Below, piece by piece: positions 16,245 to 23,890 of a stretch of 64,000 nt of DNA. Position 1 is the stretch's first letter; each line of letters starts with the position of its first letter. The stretch covers positions 215,813 through 279,812 of the forward strand of contig JAPLCC010000059.1 of assembly GCA_026392415.1 (NCBI GenBank), in the 5' to 3' direction. The translations under genes and the position numbers were made by a program. The stretch is from Propionibacteriales bacterium. GTDB taxonomy: Bacteria; Actinomycetota; Actinomycetes; Propionibacteriales; Nocardioidaceae. The notes beneath the pieces were generated by a model. The model did not search any database. It saw only the letters and a list, made by a program, of their open reading frames with translations, and had not been told where the DNA came from.

Positions 16245-16661
16245 GTGTCTACATCCCCTGAATGGAACCTCGTGCTCACCGCAACGCGGCACCCGAACGC
16301 GACGCTGAGCAACGGCAGCATTCCGACCAGCGGGGGCGTCTACGCTTGGTTTCAGGACGACGAATGCGTCTACGTTGGCAAGGCGTCCAACCTGCGGGGT
16401 CGGCTCGGCAAGCACCGCAGCGGTTCACTCGATCTGAGCAGGAGCACCTTGCGAGCTTCCGTCGCGGTGAAGGAACTAGGAGTCACGCGTAAGCACGCTC
16501 GCCAACGGCCAAGCGTGATGACTGCCGACGAAATCGCCAAAGTCGGCGCATGGTTCGCGAAAGCCCGCGTGGCGTGGGTCGAATGTCCGGACGCGGACGC
16601 TGCTGATGCTCTAGAGCGAAGCCTGCGAGCGGCTTGGATGCCGCCTCTCAACCTGGCCTGA
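16245..16661 (+). CDS. GIY-YIG nuclease domain protein
   Basis: A 138-residue protein from GTG 16245. GGVYAWFQDDECVYVGKASNLRGRLGKH is a clear GIY-YIG core: GVY for GIY, YVG for YIG and the catalytic Arg in NLRGRL. The metal-binding Glu is probably in DALERSLRAAWMP, near the end. Single-domain GIY-YIG proteins of this type include homing and repair nucleases. Monocistronic, in the middle of the element. Confidence 0.82.
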   Translation: MSTSPEWNLVLTATRHPNATLSNGSIPTSGGVYAWFQDDECVYVGKASNLRGRLGKHRSGSLDLSRSTLRASVAVKELGVTRKHARQRPSVMTADEIAKVGAWFAKARVAWVECPDADAADALERSLRAAWMPPLNLA

Positions 16662-16684
16662 CGCGACGGGAGCCCGGCTATGAG

Positions 16685-16981
16685 CTAGTCGCAAGGCGCC
16701 AGTAGCTCGCCTCTGAGCGCAGCGTCCGCCCGATCCATCTTGCAATCCATCTCCCGGTCGGCCTCAACGAGGTTCCACGCCACATAACCGACGATGACGA
16801 GAATGACGATCGCGACAGCGCCCTTGACCAGTGCCCGCGTGTTCGGGTCATACACCTGAACCTCAGTGCGCTCAGGCGCGGAGTGCCGGATATCGCGGTT
16901 GCAATAACGGCACACGATCGCTTCGCGCTTGATGTCTTCTGCGCAGAACGGGCATCGCTGGGTATCGAGATCCTCGCTCAT
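16685..16981 (-). CDS. zinc-ribbon membrane protein
   Basis: A 98-residue protein from ATG 16981. An N-terminal zinc ribbon (RCPFCAEDIKREAIVCRYCNRDI; two CxxC pairs) is followed by one transmembrane helix (GAVAIVILVIVGYVAWNLV) and a short charged tail. This layout is common in small actinobacterial membrane proteins of unknown role. Its stop faces the GIY-YIG gene. Confidence 0.7.
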   Translation of the reverse strand: MSEDLDTQRCPFCAEDIKREAIVCRYCNRDIRHSAPERTEVQVYDPNTRALVKGAVAIVILVIVGYVAWNLVEADREMDCKMDRADAALRGELLAPCD

Positions 16982-17104
16982 GGTTCGCACCGTACTTTGC
17001 TGAGGTGGCGACGCGAGGCGGATCAGATGGTTCCGGTGTCCCTCAACCAACGAAGGCGCCCCCAGCGCCAGCGGTAGCCAGCGCCAGGGGCACAGGTGGA
17101 GCGT

Positions 17105-17518
17105 TCAGAGTTCGAGTTGTTCCTTGATGGTGTCGAGCCAACCCTGGTCGTCGTCGGGCGCACGCTGGAGTTCGATGTGGAGCTTGCGTCGATCACCCTC
17201 GGTGAAGAGGAGACTGCCGAGTTGCTGGAAGAGCACGCGCAGTAGTTCGGGTGACTTCCGAGCTCCCTGGCTCAGCCAATGGTCGATGCCCTGGCAGGTC
17301 AGATAGAGCGCAGCCAGGTCGCTGTTCTGATAGAACGCCGCTCCACCAGACGAGAGTGCCGACTCCCAGACCATAGCGGCGATCGGGTGCCATTCGGGAT
17401 CGGGCGTGAAGTCCAAGACGGGTTCAGCCTTAGCCTTGGTCACCACGATTCCGCGTTCCTTCCGCTTCCGTTCGCCGGCCGGCGTGAGGTCGGAACTGTG
17501 GTTCGGGATGGTGCCCAT
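17105..17518 (-). CDS. phage terminase small subunit-like protein
   Basis: A 137-residue protein from ATG 17518, which overlaps the preceding stop (ATGA). The pattern WHPIAAMVWESALSSGGAAFYQNSDLAALY followed later by LGSLLFTEGDRRKLHIELQR matches the small terminase proteins of actinobacteriophages (compare their 'HP...FW.SL..S.Q..YYEPSDWA' and 'LL..EG.RRR...E..R'). Small terminases recognise phage pac/cos DNA. No large terminase or capsid gene is present, so packaging would need a helper phage. Recognised from the family pattern, not from an alignment. Confidence 0.7.
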   Translation of the reverse strand: MGTIPNHSSDLTPAGERKRKERGIVVTKAKAEPVLDFTPDPEWHPIAAMVWESALSSGGAAFYQNSDLAALYLTCQGIDHWLSQGARKSPELLRVLFQQLGSLLFTEGDRRKLHIELQRAPDDDQGWLDTIKEQLEL

Positions 17519-17802
17519 CAGGCAACTCCTCCTAGGTCGTTGAAGGTGTCTCGCGCGGTCGTCTCGTACGTGGCGAGTGAGGACGGGAGACAGATGATCG
17601 CGAGAGCGGAACCGGCCAGTCCCTCCTGGAGAAACTTGGCCGACAGTGCCCACTGGAGTGCGGTCACCTTCTCGTCGTCTTCAGTGCCGAGAACCGTTTG
17701 GTAGATACGCGCCACGTTGAGTGCCCACGCGTGTTCGGCGTCGTCCTCGACGAGTGCCCCGAGCAGGTACAACGCGGACGGGTGGCGGTCCTCCGTGGTC
17801 AT
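17518..17802 (-). CDS. hypothetical protein coupled to the terminase-like gene
   Basis: A 94-residue, mostly helical protein (HAWALNVARIYQTVLG, VTALQWALSAKFLQEGLAG). Its stop overlaps the terminase-like start and its start overlaps the gene before it, forming a tightly coupled three-gene unit. No known domain. Position suggests a role in packaging or capsid interference; this is inference. Confidence 0.55.
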   Translation of the reverse strand: MTTEDRHPSALYLLGALVEDDAEHAWALNVARIYQTVLGTEDDEKVTALQWALSAKFLQEGLAGSALAIICLPSSLATYETTARDTFNDLGGVA

Positions 17803-18284
17803 GCAACCTCCGTAGCGGGTCCGACGGACTCCGAGTACCCGAGAGTGCTGACACGGAGGTACCTGGCCCTCTCAGGGCCGTCGGAGCGCCATCCGTTGAC
17901 CTCGGTGCCGGGGAAGCCGTCTACGACAAAGCGGCAGGTCCCGCACGGAGTGCCGGAGTCGATCAGAAGGCCGGTGAACGGCGATCGGGTCTCGTACACG
18001 ACGAGGGCTGCGAAGCCGTGTTGATGGCCGTATCCAGCGAGCGCCGCGCAACGGTCGCAGAGGCCCAGATTTGAGTAGTGGCTTCGGTAGCGTTCGAATC
18101 GATCTGCCTGCGTGGAGGTCTCGGGGAGACCCAGAGTGCGGCTGACGCCGGTACGGACATCAGATCGCCTTGTAGGGCTTCCTGGAAGGGGCATGAGCCG
18201 GTCGTCGGGCCTGACCTTGCTCTGGATTCTGCGGTCGATGTACCCGTGGGTGGCGAGCATCGCCTTGTCGGTTGAATCTGTCAT
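17799..18284 (-). CDS. hypothetical protein with paired CxxC motifs
   Basis: A 161-residue protein with LCDRCAALAGYGHQHG and TPCGTCRFVVDG, two CxxC pairs about 40 residues apart plus histidines, suggesting a structural zinc site. First gene of the coupled trio that ends with the terminase-like gene. A hairpin at 18306-18341 lies just upstream, so the trio may have its own transcript or be attenuated. Confidence 0.55.
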   Translation of the reverse strand: MTDSTDKAMLATHGYIDRRIQSKVRPDDRLMPLPGSPTRRSDVRTGVSRTLGLPETSTQADRFERYRSHYSNLGLCDRCAALAGYGHQHGFAALVVYETRSPFTGLLIDSGTPCGTCRFVVDGFPGTEVNGWRSDGPERARYLRVSTLGYSESVGPATEVA

Positions 18285-18305
18285 CTAGTGCCTTGTCTGG
18301 GAATG

Positions 18306-18341
18306 CCAGAAGCCACCCAGGCGGACGCGGGTGGCTTCTGG
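18306..18341 (-). terminator. hairpin between element operon segments
   Basis: ccagaagccaccc pairs perfectly with gggtggcttctgg (13 bp, 10-nt loop). It lies between the stop of the 62-residue gene and the start of the 161-residue gene on the minus strand. No T tract follows, so it may be an attenuator, an RNA processing site or a protein site. Confidence 0.5.
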
Positions 18342-18363
18342 CGGATTGAGTTGTTCAGTTGGT

Positions 18364-18552
18364 TCAGGCAGTCGGTTCTATGGGCGCTTCAGAAGGTTGA
18401 GCGCCGTAGGACGGTGGGCCATAGAGCAGGTCGTAGTCGAAGCCGCCTTCGGCTTTCAGGGCCTCGAAGTCTTCTCGGGCCTGCTGCCGTCGTCGGGATT
18501 CGCGGAGAGCTTCAAGCGCATCGAGACCTTGTGCCTTGCGCCAATCAGTCAT
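18364..18552 (-). CDS. small hypothetical protein
   Basis: A 62-residue protein with a charged helix (ALEALRESRRRQQAREDFEALKAEGG) and a Pro-rich tail (GAQPSEAPIEP). Its start overlaps the end of the 402-residue gene by 8 bp. No known domain. The short helical form with a flexible tail is seen in scaffold or adaptor peptides, but nothing specific supports that. Confidence 0.5.
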   Translation of the reverse strand: MTDWRKAQGLDALEALRESRRRQQAREDFEALKAEGGFDYDLLYGPPSYGAQPSEAPIEPTA

Positions 18553-19753
18553 TGACGGTCACCGTCGCCTGCTCGTATTCGTAGGTGACCTGCACCTCGA
18601 CTTCGATTGTCACCGGATACAACGCGTGACCGGATACGCCGAAGGTGGTCGGGCCGTCCCATGCTGCGCCGTCGGATCGTTCAGAGCGGACCAGGGCGAT
18701 GGCCGTGACACGTCCGGCTTCAGTGACAGTGCCGACCGACTTCGCAGCGAACGTCTTGACCAGGCCCTCCACCTCGACGGTCAGGTCCCGATGGTCGAAC
18801 GCGGAGCCACCGCCGTGGCGCCGTAGACCCAAGACGAACTTGGCCGTTCCTGTGGCGGTGCCGTTGTCGAAGACAAGGTGGTCACCAGCGCGCTTGCTCA
18901 GCGCATCGAGGCCAGTGGCGTAGGAGCGCTGACTCACCGTGTAACCGGCCTGCGACAGTCGCACTGCATCGTGGTTGGTTTCGATCAGGGCATGCCAGGC
19001 GAGCGCGAAAGCTGCGGCGAACTTCGCAACCGCGTGCCCCTCAGGAGCCGAGAGCCGAGGGACCGGCCATGCGGCCTTGTGGAACGTGATCCCCGATGCT
19101 GAGGCCGAGACTTCGCAGCCCTGATCTCTGAGGGTCTGCTCAACGTGGGCCCATTCGACTTCAGCTTCCCCAAGGACGACCACCTTGACCGATCCGCAGG
19201 CGTTGAGGGTGCCATAGTTCGAGGTCGGTTCTGTCTGGCTCAGAACCACGGCATTGGCGACATCAGGAGCGTCGATTGAGCGCTTGAGGACCAGCACCGG
19301 AACAGGAGTGGTCGACTCCAGCGCATCCGCAGCGAGGTAGGCGAGATGGTTGTCGGCGTCGAACGGTCGTACGAGTCGGTGGGCCTTCTCAGCGGCAGTC
19401 TTCGCCGGCGGGACGAGCAGTTCGCATCGCTTGATTGCAGTCTCAGCAGCGGTGAGATCAGAGGCGGTCACCGTGTCGTCGCCAATAGACAGTCGGGCCT
19501 CCAAACGTCGGTGGGCCTCCTTGGCGAGCTCAGCCTCCTGCTCGCGCTTCGCCAACAAAGCCGTCGCTTCCGCGAGGGATTCGCGCAACGGCTTCGCGAC
19601 CGTGGAGTCGATCGCAGCCGTCGCCTTCCTTCGCTCAATCGCCGAGTCCCTGAGGTCGGCCTCCAGCGCTGTCTTCTGGGAGCGGATGGACTCCTCGATG
19701 TCGAGCAGGTCGGGTAGCGAGCGGATGGGTGGTTCGGTCTTCGTGGTTGTCAT
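18545..19753 (-). CDS. 402-residue protein with N-terminal coiled coil, unknown function
   Basis: The largest unknown gene of the element. Residues about 10-95 are a charged coiled coil (ESIRSQKTALEADLRDSAIERRKATAAIDS, LAKREQEAELAKEAHRRLEARL). A second helical segment follows at about 105-130, and the C-terminal half is rich in beta-type sequence ending in PVTIEVEVQVTYEYEQATVTVND. There is no signal peptide or membrane helix. A good ribosome site (aggagg) precedes its ATG. I recognise no family. Confidence 0.6.
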   Translation of the reverse strand: MTTTKTEPPIRSLPDLLDIEESIRSQKTALEADLRDSAIERRKATAAIDSTVAKPLRESLAEATALLAKREQEAELAKEAHRRLEARLSIGDDTVTASDLTAAETAIKRCELLVPPAKTAAEKAHRLVRPFDADNHLAYLAADALESTTPVPVLVLKRSIDAPDVANAVVLSQTEPTSNYGTLNACGSVKVVVLGEAEVEWAHVEQTLRDQGCEVSASASGITFHKAAWPVPRLSAPEGHAVAKFAAAFALAWHALIETNHDAVRLSQAGYTVSQRSYATGLDALSKRAGDHLVFDNGTATGTAKFVLGLRRHGGGSAFDHRDLTVEVEGLVKTFAAKSVGTVTEAGRVTAIALVRSERSDGAAWDGPTTFGVSGHALYPVTIEVEVQVTYEYEQATVTVND

Positions 19754-19789
19754 ATGCAGGTCCTCCTGGGATTGATGTTGTTGGTCGAG

Positions 19790-19981
19790 CTACTTGATGA
19801 AGTGGGCCGGATGGACCTCCACCACGAAGGCGTCGCTGTAGTGCCGGGGCCTGCGGTGCTGGCCACCTGTTAGTGGCCCGAGGGTGAACGTGCCGCCAGG
19901 TGACGGCCACGGCTCGTCTGTGTGGGCGATGAGGCCGGACGCGAGCGACGCGAGGCGGCGTGGAGCGTTGGGTTGGGTCAA
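19790..19981 (-). CDS. possible small protein, TTG start
   Basis: A 63-residue frame starting at TTG 19981 with AAGGA 6 nt upstream. The product (ASGLIAHTDEPWPSPGGTFTL, YSDAFVVEVHPAHFIK) has no known domain. It precedes the 402-residue gene on the same strand. The roughly 220 bp between it and the upstream HTH gene (19982-20199) holds nothing I can call. Confidence 0.4.
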   Translation of the reverse strand: MTQPNAPRRLASLASGLIAHTDEPWPSPGGTFTLGPLTGGQHRRPRHYSDAFVVEVHPAHFIK

Positions 19982-20199
19982 GGGATTCCTTTCGGGCAGG
20001 GCTGAGTGCCCCGCGAGGGGGTTGTTTCCACCGGAGTGGACGAGGGTGGGTTACCAGTGCGCACGGCTCTGGTGTGCGGCCTCTTCGCCGGAAGCACATG
20101 CACCGGAGGAAGAAGAGGTCAACCTAGAGGAAGGCTTCTCAGGTCTCAGGCGATCGAGCGCTCTGATGGTCCTGCGATCAGCCGACCATGTTCACGCGC

Positions 20200-20742
20200 C
20201 TACGCCGCATCGTCATCGGAGCAGGTGGCTATCAAGCGAGCCTCATCCCACACACTCACTAGCTTGCTTGGCCGGTGGAGTTTGAGGTCATCTTCTTTGT
20301 CTCCTTGAATGGTCTCCTTAGAGGTCTCCTTCTGCTCCGGGTTTCCCGGAAAGGGGGCTTCCGGGTTTCCCGGAAGGGGGTTGTCGGGTTTCCCGGAAAC
20401 CTCACCTTCGGTTTCTTCTCCGGTGGAATCGCCAGCAACGGGGAGGGTTTCCGGGTTTCCCGGAAGGGTCGAGGTGGGAACCAAGGCCTCCAAGCGACCT
20501 TCGTCCACACGGCACAAGGTCGTGGTGCCCGGTCGCTCCTCAACCAGAAGCACCCCGATCGACTCCAAGCGTGCCCGGTACTTGTAGAAGCGGCCCTTGC
20601 TCAGTCCGGCATCGCCAGCCACCTTCTCCCACGATCCCCAGGCTTCTCCGCGCGTAGCCACGGCATACAAGATCGCCTTCTCTTCAGCACAGAGATCGCG
20701 GGCGTCCCTGATGTTGAAGATGGTTTGGATCTTGAGGTTCAC
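20200..20742 (-). CDS. winged-helix protein, probable replication initiator or organiser
   Basis: About 180 residues from GTG 20742, which overlaps the preceding stop (GTGA) and has GGAGG upstream; longer starts would run through the upstream gene. The N-terminal domain (LCAEEKAILYAVATRGEAWGSWEKVAGDAGLSKGRFYKYRARLESIGVL) is a winged helix-turn-helix like those in phage replication organisers. A linker with repeated LPGNPE-type hexapeptides follows, then a basic/charged tail. The linker DNA forms four near-identical palindromes. This suggests the gene carries its own origin or operator; that is inference. Confidence 0.6.
   Translation of the reverse strand: MNLKIQTIFNIRDARDLCAEEKAILYAVATRGEAWGSWEKVAGDAGLSKGRFYKYRARLESIGVLLVEERPGTTTLCRVDEGRLEALVPTSTLPGNPETLPVAGDSTGEETEGEVSGKPDNPLPGNPEAPFPGNPEQKETSKETIQGDKEDDLKLHRPSKLVSVWDEARLIATCSDDDAA
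20337..20465. repeat. four copies of a 15-bp palindromic repeat inside the winged-helix gene
   Basis: Copies of (c/t)cgggtttcccggaa occur at 20337-20351, 20361-20375, 20384-20398 and 20451-20465. The extended form ttccggg-ttt-cccggaa is an inverted repeat with 7-bp arms. Start-to-start spacing is 24, 23 and 67 bp. On the minus strand the copies encode the PGNPE repeats. They look like iterons or operator sites placed in coding DNA. Confidence 0.8.
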
Positions 20743-20912
20743 CACGACACTCGACCTCCGGTGCTCTCGCAGCGATCGAGCACCGCCGAAGCGATGTACC
20801 ACCGCTGAGCCAGACTCAGGTCGAAGCGGCCCGCGACGAATGCGACGAGCGCAACCGCCACTTCTTCAGTCAGCACGTCGGGAGCGACGACTGGATGCGG
20901 GTTTCCGGCCAT
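20739..20912 (-). CDS. small hypothetical protein
   Basis: A 57-residue frame from ATG 20912, overlapping the previous stop (ATGA). The product (VLTEEVAVALVAFVAGRFDLSLAQRWYIASAVLDRC) is helical. It is coupled on both sides, so it belongs to the xis-rep early gene run. No known domain. Confidence 0.55.
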   Translation of the reverse strand: MAGNPHPVVAPDVLTEEVAVALVAFVAGRFDLSLAQRWYIASAVLDRCESTGGRVSW

Positions 20913-21205
20913 CAGGCCACCGCGCTCTCGTCGCGCCAAGGACGGGCCAGAACCACAGGTAGCCCGCTGAGCCGAGCTGCCCGCGCCAGCCGAACAAGCT
21001 GGCAGCCCTGAAAGCCTTTGGTCACACCGGACTGCCTGTTCGTCGCCAAGTACACCCATCGATGGCGGGGCTTGACTCGCTCGTTCACGAACCAGTCGCC
21101 TATCACCGCTCCGACAAGGCCGTGAGCGATCTGCTCGTCGTACTCCTCGGCTCGACGCAAGGCCGCAGCCATGGCGTCCGCGCTGGCCGCGCTCTTGTCA
21201 TTCAC
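20912..21205 (-). CDS. hypothetical protein
   Basis: A 97-residue protein (AAALRRAEEYDEQIAHGLVGAVIGDWFVNERVKPRHRWVYLATNR) that starts 4 bp inside the end of the excisionase-like gene and couples to the next gene. Basic C-terminal half. No recognised domain; an early gene of the element by position. Confidence 0.55.
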   Translation of the reverse strand: MNDKSAASADAMAAALRRAEEYDEQIAHGLVGAVIGDWFVNERVKPRHRWVYLATNRQSGVTKGFQGCQLVRLARAARLSGLPVVLARPWRDESAVA

Positions 21206-21402
21206 AGACCGATCTCCCGCGCAACGCGCTCTACATCGTCGGCAAGGAACAGCACACGGCCAGGGACAATCTCGGAGTAGCCGCGAAGGAATCCGTTGCC
21301 TCGGCTTGTGCGTCGGTTGGTGAAAGTCGAGTAGGCCATGCCTAGCCGCGTGGCAGCCTCCTTCGAACTCAGGAATGTTCCATCTCTTGATTGCAGTGCC
21401 AT
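21202..21402 (-). CDS. excisionase-like helix-turn-helix protein
   Basis: A 66-residue protein from ATG 21402, supported by AAGGAG just upstream. FLSSKEAATRLGMAYSTFTNRRTSRGNGF followed by GRVLFLADDVERVAREIGL is the MerR/Xis-type winged HTH (HTH_17) found in recombination directionality factors and AlpA-type activators. It is the first gene of the leftward run and sits beside the tandem repeat array, its probable control region. A role as excision factor or as master activator, as in PICI elements, is plausible. Confidence 0.7.
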   Translation of the reverse strand: MALQSRDGTFLSSKEAATRLGMAYSTFTNRRTSRGNGFLRGYSEIVPGRVLFLADDVERVAREIGL

Positions 21403-21610
21403 CGCGCTCCTTGCTTGCATCCTTCGGCGGACGCGTCTTGTTGTGGGTTGTGTTGGTGATTACTGATCTAGATGAAAGAGAAGGACCCCCGACCGCATCG
21501 GACTTCGCACCCAGGAGGGTGTGGTCTGGCGAAGGAGCGGAAGGGGGTACGAGATCCCGGCAAGATGGGCCGGACGAAGGCGGGCGGGACGCGGCGTCGC
21601 CTCAGCGTCT

Positions 21611-22165
21611 CTACATGTATATATCCGGCTCAGCCGCGAGATTTACACCGTCGCGAATGGTAAAGATTCTCGACCCGCTGGATCTCTCCATAGATACAGG
21701 CGGTCGGAGGAGGCAGTTCTATACCCTCGCGACGGTCAAGGTTCTCGACCCGCTGGATCTCTCCATAGATACAGACGGTCGGAGCAGGCCGGTTTATAGG
21801 GTCGCAAGAGGTAAAGATTCGCGATCTGCTGGATCTCTCCATAGATACAGACGGTCGGAGGAGGCCGTTTGGCAAGGTCGAGAAGAGTAAAGGTTCCGAA
21901 CCTCGCTGGTTCCCTACGTCTATACAGACGGTCGGAAGAGGCAGGTTCACAAGCTCGGCGAAGGTAAAGAGTCTCGATCCGCTGATCTCTACATAGATAC
22001 AGACGGTCGGAGGAGGCCGATTCTTAGCATCGACAAGAGTAAAGATTCCGAACCGGGATGGTTCCCTACGTCTATACAGACGGTCGGAGAAGGCAGTTTG
22101 GTGGCATTGAGAAGAGTAAGGTTTCGAGACTTCTCCAACTTCACCCATGTATATATCCGGCTCAG
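21611..22165. repeat. eight-unit array of ~76-bp imperfect tandem repeats
   Basis: Units start about every 75-77 bp. Six inner units share atagatacagacggtcgga (variants tctatacagacggtcgga) followed by a gaggc-type block, and a block like gtaaagattctcgaccc. The two end units carry an identical 20-mer, catgtatatatccggctcag, at 21614-21633 and 22146-22165, exactly 532 bp apart. Spacing changes break any reading frame, so the array is not coding. It fills most of the 0.9-kb gap between the excisionase-like gene and the rightward DUF2510 gene, as expected for an origin, a partition site or a large control region. Confidence 0.85.
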
Positions 22166-22323
22166 AATCGGGTTCTGCAAGGTCAGACCCGAAACTTTCT
22201 CAAACTTCCCTTGGTGTCAGCCAGTCCTAGAAGGCGGTTACAACGGGTTCCGTGCTGGCGGCTTCGCATTGATCAGGGCCGTTAGGCAGCGGCAAACACC
22301 GATTGATCTCTAAGGTACGGAAC
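22166..22323. other. non-coding right flank of the repeat array
   Basis: About 160 bp before the DUF2510 gene. No gene, repeat or clear hairpin that I can support beyond a ribosome site (aagg) about 8 nt before the ATG at 22324. The stretch 21403-21610 on the other side of the array likewise shows no supported gene and probably carries the leftward promoter. Confidence 0.4.
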
Positions 22324-22698
22324 ATGGATGCACCCAAGGCCGTTGCAGGTTGGCACCCAGATCCCAAGGTCTCGGGCCAGCTCCGCTACTGGAACGGCGA
22401 CCAGTGGACGGACCACACCGCGCCGGCCGACGCGCCGCCTCCTGCGCGGGCGGTCAATGCCTCTCCAGCGATGCCCGCCGCGACAAACACGGTCCCTTGT
22501 CCGTACTGCAAGGTGTCAATATCTGACGTTGCCACCCGCTGTCAGCACTGCGGTGGCGAGCAGAAGTACTGCTCGCGGTGCGACGACTTGGTGGCGATGA
22601 CTTCGAAACAGAAGTTCGTCGGTATAGCTCGCGGGGGAATGAAGACCCAGTACAGGTGTGCCAGGTGCTCCAAGGTGCTCGACGGGCCGCGCTTCTAA
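22324..22698 (+). CDS. DUF2510 and zinc-ribbon protein
   Basis: A 124-residue protein. The N-terminal GWHPDPKVSGQLRYWNGDQWTDHT is the DUF2510 module common in actinobacterial membrane-associated proteins. After a Pro/Ala linker come Zn-binding pairs: PCPYCKVSISDVATRCQHCG and KYCSRCDDLVAM, then YRCARCSKVL. No membrane helix is present, unusual for DUF2510 proteins. First gene of the rightward cargo group. Confidence 0.72.
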   Translation: MDAPKAVAGWHPDPKVSGQLRYWNGDQWTDHTAPADAPPPARAVNASPAMPAATNTVPCPYCKVSISDVATRCQHCGGEQKYCSRCDDLVAMTSKQKFVGIARGGMKTQYRCARCSKVLDGPRF

Positions 22699-22910
22699 GA
22701 CCTACTCGAATCCCCGATTTCGTCGGACAAGGGCCTTGCGCTGCCCCGCATGGCTGAAGAGACTTGGCTTTCGCGCGCTGACCGACTCCCAACGCACGGG
22801 CCGGACCCCTCGGAAAAGAGGAATCCGAAGGCCCTTCGTACCTCTCCACATTTCGCTAGGTTTGGCGCAAATGTTCCCCGCCTCGGGTGCTGATCGTTAT
22901 GGAGCTCTTG

Positions 22911-23852
22911 ATGAACCCGTCCCACCCCGGCCACAGGCGAACCCTGCCCGCCCTCGTGATCCTTGCTCTCGCCATGCTCGCCTCGTTGGGTGCGATCCCC
23001 AGCGCAGCCGCCCACAACTTCGACGGCCGACTGCAGGTGAAGGGCACCGGTACGAACTTCGCTGGTAGCAACGCCGACACCGCTTTGGCTGCGACGCCGG
23101 GCACGGCCGTCTCCTACGCTCTAAAGGCCGTCAACAAGGGCACGGCCGATTCGCAATACCGGATCGTGGTTGAGGACATCGACGGGGCCACCACTGCAGT
23201 CACGGCGGGCTCCCTGATCGTTACCCAGATGGCCGGGAACCCCAGCGACGGCTACTTCACGCCGCCGATCAAGCCCGGTGCATCCTTCGCCTTCACCGTC
23301 AAAGTCACCGTCCCGGTGGGGAGTCCGCAGAAGACCTACCGGACCTATGTCTCCCTCTACAACGCCGGTGCCTTCTCCTACAGTCGGACCGACTTCGAGA
23401 CTCTCTACACGGAGGTCAAGGCGCCCGCCAAGGGCACCGCCACCGGGCTGTACGTCCGTAGCGGCTCGCTCCCGTTCGTCGGTGGCCCGGCGGGCTACCA
23501 GCGCGCGGGCGCTCCCGCCATCAAGGTGGGCCAGACCTCGACCTTCACCGTGCGCCTGCGCAACGACAGCCCGGTGCCGGCACAGATGACCGCTCAGGTC
23601 TTCAGCCACCCCTGTGCTTCCTTCAGTGTGACGTCGGTGAAGCAGGGCGCGGCTGACTACACCTTCGCCTGGCGCAACGGCGGCTTCGTAACCCCGACGA
23701 TCGCCAAGGGCGCCCAGTTGGACTTCACGGTGGTCGTGAAGTACCTCGCAGCCGATCCGAACTGCACGCTCGGGCTTGTGGGCGTGTACAGCTACGGATA
23801 CGGCGACAACGTGGGCTCGTACCAGTACCTCGTCGTTCCGGCGTCGGTCTGA
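22911..23852 (+). CDS. secreted protein with Ig-like/beta-sandwich repeats
   Basis: About 313 residues from ATG 22911 (GGAG 7 nt upstream). The signal peptide ALVILALAMLASLGAIPSAAAH should be cut near residue 35. The mature part contains at least two beta-sandwich-like regions (AVSYALKAVNKGTADSQYRIVVED and TSTFTVRLRNDSPVPAQMTAQVF). One cysteine pair (HPCASF, PNCTLG) may form a disulfide. Probably a surface or extracellular cargo protein. Upstream, 22699-22910 contains only a long-range inverted repeat (aagggcctt and aaggccctt). Confidence 0.65.
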   Translation: MNPSHPGHRRTLPALVILALAMLASLGAIPSAAAHNFDGRLQVKGTGTNFAGSNADTALAATPGTAVSYALKAVNKGTADSQYRIVVEDIDGATTAVTAGSLIVTQMAGNPSDGYFTPPIKPGASFAFTVKVTVPVGSPQKTYRTYVSLYNAGAFSYSRTDFETLYTEVKAPAKGTATGLYVRSGSLPFVGGPAGYQRAGAPAIKVGQTSTFTVRLRNDSPVPAQMTAQVFSHPCASFSVTSVKQGAADYTFAWRNGGFVTPTIAKGAQLDFTVVVKYLAADPNCTLGLVGVYSYGYGDNVGSYQYLVVPASV

Positions 23853-23890
23853 GCTGACCAACCGATGCCGAGCACCGAGGACCTCGCCGA

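Noticed and set aside
21630..22148. 172-residue repetitive protein on the minus strand across the tandem array
   Set aside because: Unit lengths of 76 and 77 bp change the reading frame between units, so the peptide repeat is not kept; no ribosome site. The frame is a by-product of the DNA repeat.
21611..22165. CRISPR array
   Set aside because: The unit is 75-77 bp and the segments between conserved blocks are related to one another rather than unique spacers; no cas genes are near.
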